From assembly GCF_011397635.1 (NCBI RefSeq), contig NC_064755.1, positions 39,724,059-39,788,058 of the forward strand: DNA of 64,000 nt. The letters run 5' to 3'. The translations under genes were made by a program, and so were the position numbers. Origin of the DNA: Epinephelus fuscoguttatus (Eukaryota > Chordata > Actinopteri > Perciformes > Serranidae). The notes under the pieces are model-generated. The model was not told the DNA's origin and did no database searches. It saw only the letters and a list, made by a program, of their open reading frames with translations. Of this stretch, positions 45,951-55,710 are shown piece after piece. Every line of letters begins with the position of its first letter. The first letter of the stretch is position 1.

Positions 45951-47390
45951 TCAAGTAGAAGGTAATAAGAAATCTACTCACAGCAGTCACATGACTTATT
46001 TCATCTTCATTTCCTTCAGCAGATTTGGAGAAAATGACTCTCTGCAGCCGATTACTGCAAACATTTCCACCATTAAACTCATTTCAGGAAGCATTTGTGC
46101 TTATTTGTTCATTTGTTTTTCAGTTATGAAAGCTAAATCATGACCTCCCTCTCCCCAGTAAGTTTTACATTAATGTTGAAATGTTACATCCCCATAAAAC
46201 AAACCACAGCTGGGAACAATTTGGCAGCATGTTTGTGCTATTTGAATAAAAAATTCTAATTACAAAATATGGCCATTATAAAAAGAACAGTGTGACCATG
46301 CAATTATTTATTATTTTGTTTTAATATGTTTCACAATATGAAAAATCTTGTGCAAAGAAATGTTGCTTGGTTTAAAGTGAGTTTTGGCACAAACTTTAAG
46401 AGCAGGCCTGTTTATCAGACTGAACCCTGATTGGTTAAAAGCTCCTCCAATTCAAATAAAGTAAACCTGCAGTTTGAAGGATTTCTACCTCAAAGATATT
46501 AACAGATTCAGTCATGGCATACCAGCAGAGGTTAATAAGAAAATAACTTTGGTCTGAAGTTATTTTTTCTTAATTTCCTTCAAGACACAACTCTCTGCAG
46601 CTGATTACTGCAAACATGTCCACCATTATTCAGTTTAAGTTCATTTATAAAGCCCAATATCATATGAAAATGTTCTCAGGGGATATTTTTGCTTGTTTGT
46701 GCAAATTTTAGTAGAGAATATAAAATTACCGCCCAAAGTCCAATTAATTTCGCTGAAGTTTTCGCCCCAAATATGAACAAAAATTAAAATACTGCAGCAT
46801 TTTTGTTCTCATTAGAGGAAAATACTTCAGTAGTAATTTAAAAAATGGGCCCTAACTTTTCAGAGTAAAAGAACCACACGTCTCATGTGTCCGTTTTAGA
46901 GGTAAACTTGTAAATTTTGGTAATTATGTTGACAGGCAATGAATTATTGAAGAATCATCAGCAAAAATACCAAATATTCACTGATTCCTGCCTCTTAGAT
47001 GTGAGAATTTGCTAGTTTTGTTTGTCTTACTTGACAGAAAACTGAATATATTTGGGGGTGAAACAGGGGAGCCAAGCATCAACTGAGGTTTTAGGAAATT
47101 ATCACAAACATTTTCACAAATTTTATGATGTCCTGGACCAAACCATGAGTCGAGAAGTAACTTTATTTAACTGATGCTAATGATATGAACAATACACTTA
47201 GGCTATGATGTGATCCAATTATTATAACTTAGTTACAAGAGATTGGGATGATTAATATCAATATTTAAAGGGCTCTAATTGGTTGAGAGTAGCAGCTCAA
47301 GTCTGATTGGATGATTTAATCTTTATAATGCTGCGAACTGGCTTAACTGGACGGAGCCAATCAGGGCGTAGCTCAGCTGTGACGCATTAA
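45540..47390. repeat. three-unit degenerate tandem array, about 0.5-0.8 kb per unit
   Basis: Unit starts are near 45,540, 46,001 and 46,561. Each has a TTCATCTTC/TTAATTTCCTTCA start, then AAAATGACT/ACAACTCTCTGCAG and GATTACTGCAAACAT (units 2 and 3), CAGCAT-TTTGTGC and GAGAACAA/GGGAACAA (units 1 and 2), AGGCCT-TTTAT (units 1 and 2) and a (C)TGATTGG box near the end (units 1-3; 45,776, 46,427 and about 47,310). There is no ORF. Confidence 0.6.
45892..45948. repeat. (CA)n microsatellite
   Basis: A pure CA run of about 57 bases inside the first unit of the tandem array. Six-frame ORFs here (poly Cys-Val) are artefacts. Confidence 0.97.
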
Positions 47391-48423
47391 AAAAGAACAT
47401 GTTTTGGAAAATACCTGAATTTAGACTCAACAGAATGTAACCTTTAACATGTTTCAACTAAACACCTTTGATCTTTAAAGTAACATTTACATTCCCTATA
47501 AGAGGCTCCTGTAAGTGATCTGTGCCTCCAGAAACATGTGTAAACATTTGAAACATTTATCTTCATCCTCCTAAATAAAACTCATCCCTGTTAGGATTAT
47601 CTTTACAGCACAGGGAGTCGATTCAGACTGAGCAGCCCTGAGGCCGCTGGCATGTAAACACTTGAGTAAATCTAATCAACACAGACTGAAGCCCATGACA
47701 GCATCACAGCCTGCTGCCCACATCTCAACAGATACCTTAAACAGGACAAACACTCCAGTCAACGTCAACACAAATTAAATATTTTATTCTCCAAACATTA
47801 TTTTTAAGGTTGCATTGGCACTTTTTTTTTACATTCACTGACTCAAGTTGGAACATTTTACACACCAGCCACAACAAACGTCAACAATATTCCACTGGAT
47901 GATGTTTGAGGCAGCAGCAGCAGCAGCAGCAGCAGCAGCTGGAATCTCCCTGCAGCAGCACAATGATCAGACTGTGACTCCTCGGAGCATAAAGTCTGCA
48001 CAGAGAGCACTTTAGAGAACAAAGCAGCATGAGACACCGAGCCTGCACTCCATTTATAGGACAGAAACAACAAAGCGTCAGCTTCCCCAAAACATCTCAG
48101 CATCACTGTGGTGTCAGATCCCAGTGAGACTCAGCGCAGTCAAGTGAAGCAGAAACGCAGCTGGGTGGTTTTACGCACCCGTGCGCAATTTACACGCGTT
48201 TGTTATTTTCACTCCTTTTATACTTCACACCTTTAAATTGTGATAAAATATATACATCCCTTTGATACAAAGACAGACACATATAATAAGCCACGTATAG
48301 CTGCAATGATTTGTCCGGTCCGGTGTTGGATTTGGCACAAGCGCTCTCCAAAAATAATGAGCCCAACTGGTTCCGTTAAACAAGAGAGGTAAAAACTCCA
48401 GCAACACTTGCAGTATAAATAAC
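47391..48423. other. 3' flank of the rxfp3-like gene
   Basis: No second gene is recognised. On the minus strand, AATAAA lies at 47,783-47,788 and could be a distal poly(A) site of the receptor gene. The 47,911-47,939 segment is a (CAG)n run. Confidence 0.45.
47911..47939. repeat. (CAG)n/(CTG)n trinucleotide run, about 10 units
   Basis: A perfect GCA repeat. On the minus strand it would be (CTG)n and could lie in a long 3' UTR of the receptor gene. It is not in a supported coding frame. Confidence 0.9.
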
Positions 48424-48429
48424 TTTATT
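48424..48429 (-). promoter_or_regulatory. candidate polyadenylation signal for the rxfp3-like gene
   Basis: AATAAA on the minus strand, 128 bases beyond the stop codon. Another AATAAA overlaps the stop itself (48,556-48,561), too early for normal use, and a third lies at 47,783-47,788. Confidence 0.5.
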
Positions 48430-48556
48430 GTGAGAAAGGGTGACACAGTCACAGTGTTCATCTGAGTGGTTAGTTTGAGGCGAATCATTTCAAATATCAT
48501 TCAGAGGCGGATGTCAGCGGGTTTAAAAGATTTTGTCCTTTAGTTAAAAGTTTGCT

Positions 48557-49759
48557 TTATTTGTTCAGCACGTCCGTGTCGCACTGGTCCGTTAAAACAG
48601 ACAGTCTGCAGTTCTCCGTCTCCACGTTATTCAGCGGGATAACGATCTGCGTGTCGTCCGGCTCCGCTCTCACCGTCCCAGAGAACGGCCTCAGGTGGCA
48701 GGGGTTCGTCCCGGTGGGCGAGGAAATCCTCCAGAACAGATCCTTCATCTTCTTCCTGAACTCCCGGCGCATGAGGCAGTACAGCACCGGGTTCAGGCAG
48801 CTGTTGGTGTGCGCCAGGCACACCGTCACCGGGTGGATGTAGGTGTGCACCATGTAGTAGGTCCTATCCCAGTTGACCACGTTGAATTTCACCAGGACGC
48901 CCCAGAAGGTGATGGCGTGGTTGGGCATCCAGCAGATGAAGAAGGAGAGGACGACGATGGTGACGGAGCGGGTCACCCTGGACCTCCGCTTCACCTGGTT
49001 GTTGTTCATGCTGCGCAGGCGGACGAAGCGCAGCAGCAGCAGGTAGCACACGGTCACAATCAGCATGGGGAACACGAAGGCCACCAGGATCTTCTGGAGG
49101 TGATAAAGAGCCAGCCACGACTGGCCGTCCGGGAAGCCCAGCAGGCACAGTCTCTCCCCGGCCACACTTTTCACCGTGGAGAAAATTGCAGTTGGCAAAG
49201 AGGCCACGGTGGCGGAGACCCAGAGCCCAGCGATCACCCAGCGCACCGGGCACACCCGCCGCCGCGTCCGGTCCTTCAGTGCTGAAGCCACCGACCAGTA
49301 CCTGGTGACGCTCATGGCGGTGAGGAAGAACACGCTGGCGTACATGTTCATCACCGTCACTGAGAGAATGATCTTGCACATGGCGTTTCCAAACGGCCAG
49401 CTGAAGTCCAGAGCCGTGTCCACCGCCCAGAACGGCAGCGTCAGCACGAACTGGAAGTCCGTGACGGCCAAGTTGAGGATGAACAGGTTGATGCTGGAGC
49501 GTTTCTTCCTGCCTCGGCGCACTTTCATCAGGAAGAACACCAGCAGGTTCCCGACCAGCCCGGCGGCGCACACCACCGAGTACACGATGGAGATGAGGAT
49601 GCGCAGCGTCGGAGAGCCGTCCGCCGGTAAGTCGATGTCATCCAGGCTGCTGAACCGGTCCTGTCCCGTAGCGGACCTGTTCCAGGAGGACGTGGTGTTC
49701 CACAGCTCCGCCATCCTCTCCGGTAACACACCCGAGCCGAGTCCCGCAGGGCGCATCAC
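48557..49759 (-). CDS. rxfp3: relaxin-3 receptor-like GPCR (RXFP3 family), single exon
   Basis: An intronless 400-codon frame encodes a class A receptor. The N-terminus carries N-glycosylation sites at N21 (NTT) and N27 (NRS). TM1 is about 53-78 (GN at 70-71). TM2 is about 90-112 and contains FQFVLTLPFWAV, an RXFP3/4 signature. C128 and C205 can form the TM3-ECL2 disulfide. The DRY position is TRY (152-154), as in human RXFP3. TM6 has CWMP (276-279) and TM7 NSCLNPVLY (319-327). MRREFRKKMKDLFWRISSP resembles the human RXFP3 cytoplasmic helix. The family binds relaxin-3 and INSL5-type peptides and signals through Gi. Teleosts have several rxfp3 paralogues; I cannot say which this is. The second in-frame start (M16, MAELWNTTS) has A at -3 and G at +4 and may be the real start, giving 385 residues. 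Family assignment is secure. Confidence 0.95.
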   Translation of the reverse strand: MMRPAGLGSGVLPERMAELWNTTSSWNRSATGQDRFSSLDDIDLPADGSPTLRILISIVYSVVCAAGLVGNLLVFFLMKVRRGRKKRSSINLFILNLAVTDFQFVLTLPFWAVDTALDFSWPFGNAMCKIILSVTVMNMYASVFFLTAMSVTRYWSVASALKDRTRRRVCPVRWVIAGLWVSATVASLPTAIFSTVKSVAGERLCLLGFPDGQSWLALYHLQKILVAFVFPMLIVTVCYLLLLRFVRLRSMNNNQVKRRSRVTRSVTIVVLSFFICWMPNHAITFWGVLVKFNVVNWDRTYYMVHTYIHPVTVCLAHTNSCLNPVLYCLMRREFRKKMKDLFWRISSPTGTNPCHLRPFSGTVRAEPDDTQIVIPLNNVETENCRLSVLTDQCDTDVLNK

Positions 49760-49769
49760 CTCGTGCGCA

Positions 49770-50376
49770 CCCGGAGAAAAGAAGCTTCCTGCGCGGTCAG
49801 GTGCGCAGAGTTCCCGCAGCTCATGTTAACCCCGCGGTGTGTTTTCTCTTCTGCCCTCAAAGGGCGGTCTGAACTAACCGGAGCTGCCCTTACTGCCGCC
49901 GGTTACTGGTTCACTTCTGAGCCCCGCGCGCGCGCAGCTCCCTTTATGCTCTGCTGGTGCCCGAGGAGGAGGCGCGTGCCCGGCGGGGGGGACAGGCGTG
50001 TCATTTCAAGATTAAAGTAAAGCAGAGGACGAGAGCTGGAGCTAGGGAGGGTCCACGAAGGGCCCACCCTCCACCTCCACCTCCACCTGACCCTGAGTAT
50101 CTTCTAACAGCAGAATAAGTCACCTGTTTACACCTGTAAATCTGACAGTGTCCGAAGTGACTCAACCTGCAGTGGAGATGTGGTGTGTTCAGAGTGACTT
50201 AAAAAGCAACATAAATGCAATTAAAAATGAAAAATAACACAAGTTTTACCCCTAAAAATCATTTAAAGAGCAAATCAACGTGTTTAGAACATTTAAATAC
50301 AAGAAAGTGTCACAGCTGGTTTATAGTGAAAATATTTCCCACCTGTTTGTAAAGATACTGAGTAAACAAACTTTTA
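49770..50376. other. 5' flank of the rxfp3-like gene, GC-rich
   Basis: About 49,780-50,000 is rich in G, C and CpG (GCGCGCGCAGCTCC; CGGCGGGGGGGACAGG), consistent with a promoter-proximal CpG-rich region for the minus-strand gene. A weak TATA-like CATAAAGG (minus strand, near 49,945) is the only core-promoter candidate. The rest shows nothing specific. Confidence 0.45.
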
Positions 50377-51266
50377 TTAAAAGGACCAGTGTGTAAGATT
50401 TAAGAGGATTTAGTGAGGACTGCAGATTTCAACCAGCTGAAACTGCTCCCGATTAGAATTCCTTCACTGTTCAGGAGGTTTTTTTGAAGGCAAATTATCC
50501 GCAGAGGTCTCCTCCTCTCCAACACAAACACACCTGGGGTCTCATTTCTAAAACAATGGAAAATGTACATATGGACAAAAGCCAAAAATGGCGTGTGCCA
50601 AAAAACATTAGACAGTTTATATAATCAGGCTTCTGCCTCAGTGTTGGTAAATGTTGGTAAGCATGCGTCACAGTTTCTCCCATCAAGTCTGTTTTTATAG
50701 GTCACAACTTTTGCATGGGAAGTGCACTGTTTATAAATGCAACCCAGGCTGATGTAAACCAGTGAAAACACAGAATAAAGCACATAAAAACGTTAAGGTC
50801 TCTCTGACACTGTTTGGCATCTCAGAAACGGCTGCTAACCTGTGCTCACCTTTTTTCCCTGATAACTTGAGATCCAGACATTCAGGAGGTTTTTAGTGGG
50901 AGTCAGATTATCCGCAGAGGTCTCTTCCTTTCCTAAACAAACAGAGCAGGTGATTTGAGATTTAAAAACACTGAATAAAGCAGGGGCTTAACGGTGGCTG
51001 ATGCGAAAATGCGAAAACACTAATGTCCCTATCCAAAGTCACTGTTGGTTTGTCCGTTTTGGGCTACTGTAGAAACATGGCAATGCAATATATTGACCTC
51101 CATAGACGAGAACCCACACATGTAGATATAAGCAGCTCATTTTAAGGTGACAAAAACACTGCAATTCTTAGTTTCAGGTGATTATACGCTAAAGAAAAGA
51201 TATTTATTATATCATATACCAGCTGTGTTAATAAATCCCCATAAATCCTACAAATTACACCTTTAA
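50377..51266. mobile_element. TTAA MITE (family B) with nested insertion
   Basis: TTAA at 50,377-50,380, then AAGGACCAGTGTGTAAGATT. The right end CCTACAAATTACACCT is followed by TTAA at 51,263-51,266. TTCAGGAGGTTTTT and ATTATCCGCAGAGGTCTC each occur twice (about 50,473 and 50,883), with roughly 400 bp between, so the middle is duplicated or an insertion has copied a segment. Confidence 0.65.
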
Positions 51267-52080
51267 AATCTCAGTAACGAATTAAATATAATTTGAATAT
51301 TATCTGATGAAGGTCTAATCATCTCAGGTGTTTGGTGTCCTCTTCTGATTGGTTGTTAACATAAATTATTGAAACAAAAAGCAATTGGCGCACAGTTTCA
51401 GTTTCATTACATCAAATCAAATGAAGACGAGCTGAGGGCTTAATGTACAGTAGCATATGATAATTAAAAATCTTTGGTAGCTCAGGAGGGGGGATGAAAA
51501 AATGTGCGGTGTCATTATGAAATCATTTTCCTTTTTAATCATGGTTTTCTTAATATAGCTCTTTCTGTCAGAATGTTCTGTAGACGGATATAAACAGCAA
51601 ACCTCAGGAAGTGAGTAAGTGAATTATTTACCTGACGCAGGTTCAGTCAGTTCATGAATCCACACAGAGCCGACAGTCCAGCAGCCAGATGGCCCACAGC
51701 AGCATTTTCCCATCATCCTTCTCTGTGATCCAGCTGGTTGGTGCCAGCAGGCTTCACTGATCTCCTCCACAGCTTTCACTGTCTGCAGGGAACACTGGGC
51801 TGGGAGCAGAGGAACGTCGCCCACATTTAACACGCAGCAGGCAGCAACTCCACAACAACATGTCTTTGTATTGTGCAAGTCACTACCATAGGACTTAAAA
51901 TCTTTTGTCAAAGAAGAGAGGAAGGAACATGCAGTGTTCTTTTCAGCGTGTCTCCGGCCCTGGAGGACACGTGGAATTTCTTTTTTACTATTACTTATTA
52001 TTTGTTTCCTTTTTTTTACTCCATTCATAAAGCTAAACCTTGTAGAAGTGAAGGGAAGCCTTTACCAACGTATATTCAAG
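51267..52080. other. no gene recognised
   Basis: A minus-strand ORF at 52,028-51,624 (134 codons, with two Cys-rich CCCG clusters) has no recognisable domain, signal peptide or splice support. I do not call it a gene. Confidence 0.4.
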
Positions 52081-52084
52081 TATG

Positions 52085-54165
52085 CATGGGTGGATGACTG
52101 AATGGCCCTTCCAGGCACAGGTCCAGGGGTTCAAACTGTCAGCGGCCCTCCTGCCTTCACCTGCGAAATGTCACTTAAATCAACGCGTACCAACCGTCGA
52201 GAAACTCTACATGATGACAGAGAGATGTCAAAAGGCCACAGAGAGAAGCAAAAAGACACAGAACGGCAACAAAGAGACACAAAACAACCTCAAGGAGACA
52301 AAAACCACAAAAACCATAACGTCAACACAGGCAGAAGACAACAAAAAAAGAGGCAAAACACCACAAAGTCCGTGTGTGTTTCTCACATGTAGGAGAGTTG
52401 GTGTGCCTTTTTGCATCTGTGTGCCCAGGGGCCCACTGTCTCACAATCCTCCCACGCATAAAACCAATTTACATCCGGTGAACCTGGGGTTTTTGGGGCC
52501 CTCAAGGCAGTTGTCCACTTTATATGGAGAAGCAAAGAAAGTGCTTTTCTATTTCTTGTCAGAGAAAAACTTTTTACATTTCTAGCTTATGCTTTTGAGG
52601 TCAGGTAAATTGTGTTATTGGGACTATATTTTATTGGGTTATTGGGAACATGGAAAGATTACCAGATGGGCCCTACTGAGCACTGTCCCAGGGGCCCAAA
52701 GTGTCAAGCATCCCGCGCTCTCCTGCAAAATGTCATCTGAATTGATATGTAAGCTACTGACCTACGTAGAGACTCAAAAAGATGCAAAGGAACTACGAAT
52801 AGACACAAAATGACAAAAAAGAACCAAATATATCTCAAAGAGACACAAAAAACAACAAAGACAAGCAGAGGAACTACAAAGAGATGCAGAACAACTACAA
52901 ACAGACAAAAAATAACCACAAAGAGATGCAAAGAGACACAAAAGGACCAAAAGAGAAACAATTACACCTCAAAGCAACACAAACTGACCTTAGAGACACA
53001 ACAACAACAACAAAGACATGCAAAGGAACAACAAAGAGACACAAATTGACCTTTAAAGAAAAATTATGTGATGACAAAGAGATGCAAAGGAACTACAAAA
53101 AGACACAAAAGGACCAAAAAATAAATAACTATACCTCAAAGCAACATAAACTGACCTTAGAGACACAAAAACAAAGACATGCAAAGGAACAACAAAGAGA
53201 CACAGAACAACTATGAAGAGACACAAAATGACCAAAAAAAGAAACAACTTTACCTCAAAGCAACAAACACTGACCTTTGAGACAAAAAACAACAACAAAA
53301 ATATACAGAAGAACAACAAAGAGACACAAAGTTGCCAGAGAAGACACAAATAAACCTCGAAGAGACACAAATTGACCTTTAAAGTAAAATGACATGACAA
53401 ATGGATGCAAAGGAACTACAAAGAAACACAGAACGACCAAAAAAGAAACATACGTCCAAGAGACACAAATCGACCTTTAAAGAGACACAAAACAACAACA
53501 AAGACATGCAAAGGAACTACAAAGAGACGCAGAACAACTACAAAGAGACACAAAATGACAACGAATAGATACTAAGTAGCTACAAAGAGACACAGAGGGA
53601 CCAAAAAAAAAAAAAACCAAAGATAGGTCTAAGAGACACAGATTGACCTTTAAAGAGACACACAACAACAGCAACAACAAAGACATGCAAAGGATCTACA
53701 AAGAGACAGAGAACAACTACAAAGAGACACAAAATGATTAGAAAAGACACAAATATACCTTTAAATTAACATTACATGACAACAAAGAGATGCAAAGGAA
53801 CTACAAAGAGACGAAAAAAGGAAACAAATATCGCTCAAAGTGACCTTTAAAGAAACACAAAACAACAACAGAGCAAAACAACTACAAAGAGCCAAAGAAC
53901 AACCACAAAGACACACAAAATGAACACAAAGAGATGCAAAGGAACAACAAAGTGACACAAAATGACCTTTGACACACAGAACAACAACAAAGACATGCAA
54001 AGGAACTACAAAATGACTACAAAAGAGACAAAAGTACCTCAACTACAAAGAGATGCAAAACAACAAAAAGAGGCAAAGCAAAGTTTGCATGTCTTGCTCT
54101 AATGTCAGAGAGGTGGTGGGGCCTTTTACATAACTGTGTCCAGGGCGCCCATATGTAGTATTTCA
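52085..54165. repeat. purine-rich minisatellite within a dispersed repeat
   Basis: Degenerate tandem units built on ACAAAGAGACACAAAA and GATGCAAAGGAACTACAAAG fill about 52,200-52,375 and 52,780-54,085. Each tract is preceded by a GGCCC-CCTGC(A/G)AAATGTCA module (52,100-52,180; 52,665-52,740) and followed by a GAGAGGTGGTGGGGCCTTTT-type module (52,390-52,440; 54,110-54,150), so two copies of one composite repeat are in tandem, the second greatly expanded. Some units include AAAGAGACACAAATTGACC. Long frames on both strands are by-products. Confidence 0.85.
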
Positions 54166-55079
54166 GTGTACGTGTCTTGTGCTTGAAATTGATTTACATG
54201 GTTCAAATTACCACTGCAGGTTCACAACACGTTTAAATTATTCAGTTTCTAATTTATCCTCAGAGATTTTACACGAAGCATATTGATGCTCACCTCCACT
54301 GGCTTTATGCATTTAAAATCACCGTGTGTGGGAGGTGATGTCTCCCACGCAGGTCAACAGCAAATACATAATACTTTTAGAATATTAAATATTAACACAG
54401 CATTAATGACTCTGTTTAAGTGAAAGGTGCTGCTCATGGAGAAAAACATACAGAGAATTATCAACAACTTTGCATCTCTGCAGAGCTTTTTTCCCCTTTG
54501 AGGGGTCATTTCTGCATTTTACAATGTGGACCCTACTTTCCAGTATTGAGAGAGAGCGCTGCAGCCCACAGCAGCGAAACAGGCTGCGGTGTAACAACTA
54601 GGGGCCCATTCACACCGTCAATTTACGTCCACGCAATGTGTTTATTTTTGACGCTGACAGGCTCAGATTGTTATTCTAAGTGTCTGACAACATTACGGAA
54701 AGGATTCTTACACAGTAGGGGTGTGCCACATCATCTCGTTCACAATAATACTAGTATGATTTTTAATATCATAAGATAAATTCATATGGTGATACTCTCG
54801 GTATTTCAGCTACTTGACATACTGACGTCATACTGTTACCCACGGCAACAGCGAAATTATTACCAACTCCGCGGTGGTTCCAGAAAGAGGAGCAGCTTCA
54901 GTAGTGTGGAATAAAATGTGGCGTCCTGAACGTTTTATGAACAGCCCCGGACTTCTCAGACTCTTTTAGTGACTTACCGCTCAGAGGGAACTCATCCAGC
55001 GGCTCCTCTGGCTGCAGCACAGCGTCTCTCCCTCTACTCTCTCGCCATGTGCACACACGGGAGTCGGTGTCATCAAGTG

Positions 55080-55710
55080 CCTGTGGATATTCTCATTTAT
55101 CCAGGTCATAGTTATCTCAAGGCAGTTGAATTGAACGCGTTACAGAAGAGCTAACTCGTCAGGGCAAGACTCAGCTGTCTATCTACACCTCAAGGAGAAA
55201 GTACACTCCTTCGAAGACAGCAATGTGCACATTTTGGACAGGGAAGACAGATGGTTTGAAAGAGGTGTAAAAGAAGCCATCTATGTGAAATTGGAAAAGC
55301 CATCTCTCAATAGAGGAGGAGGTCTGCGACACCACCTATCCCCCACCTATCATGCTGTCCTTTCATCCTTGCCCAGGAGGCTTAACAACTTAACCTCTAA
55401 AAACAATGGTCGTTCACAAATGGCCTCATGTGACTCTAACGACTCCAACGACCACCGGTGCAGCAGGAGTTTCAACGACCGTCTTGACACACCATTGGAG
55501 CACTAACGAACCAATGACATCATTTGCCCTGTGAAGACCTCCTCAGAGGTTAAATACCTGGGTGCTTCCACACCAGTTTGTCAGACTAGTTCCAGCCTAG
55601 TCAGACAAGCACGAACTGATGAAGCCTCTTGGATAAGAGGTGAAACGTCTTCTAAGACAAAACTAAGTCCAGTTGTGTTTGATTCAATTGCCTTGAGATG
55701 CCGTCAAGTG
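55080..55710 (+). mobile_element. Penelope-like retroelement, 3' part
   Basis: The plus strand encodes HLKEKVHSFEDSNVHILDRE, DRWFERGVKEAIYVKLEKPS and LNRGGGLRHHLSPTYHAVLS (55,170-55,375), the widely seen C-terminal stretch after the GIY-YIG nuclease region of fish Penelope-like elements (from memory). CTCAAGGCAGTTGAATTG at 55,117 reappears inverted as GATTCAATTGCCTTGAGATG at about 55,681, fitting the inverted terminal pieces of such elements. The rest of the element is missing. Confidence 0.65.
55613..55653 (+). ncRNA. candidate hammerhead ribozyme motif in the Penelope tail
   Basis: It reads GAA, CTGATGA, a stem CCTCTT-GGAT-AAGAGG, then GAAA, CGTC and TTC. GAA/TTC can form the start of stem I, the CCTCTT hairpin stem II, and ACGT a very short stem III. 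One extra A after CTGATGA departs from the usual core. Penelope-like elements are known to carry type I hammerheads with minimal stem III. The second tail at 58,614 conserves the same elements. Confidence 0.5.

Noticed and set aside
48695..49829. Long ORFs of up to 217 codons on the plus strand, and others on the minus strand, overlapping the receptor gene
   Set aside because: Shadows of the GC-rich rxfp3 coding sequence in other frames; no domains.
51624..52028. 134-codon minus-strand ORF with Cys clusters
   Set aside because: No recognisable domain, signal peptide or splice sites, and its N-terminal part is low-complexity basic sequence. Could only be rescued by expression data.
52704..54042. 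Several long ORFs on both strands in the purine-rich tract
   Set aside because: They arise from tandem repetition of ACAAAGAGACACAAAA-type units; composition is extreme and both strands are open at once.
52200..54085. CRISPR-like or other regular array
   Set aside because: Units are degenerate and contiguous with no unique spacers, and the genome is vertebrate.
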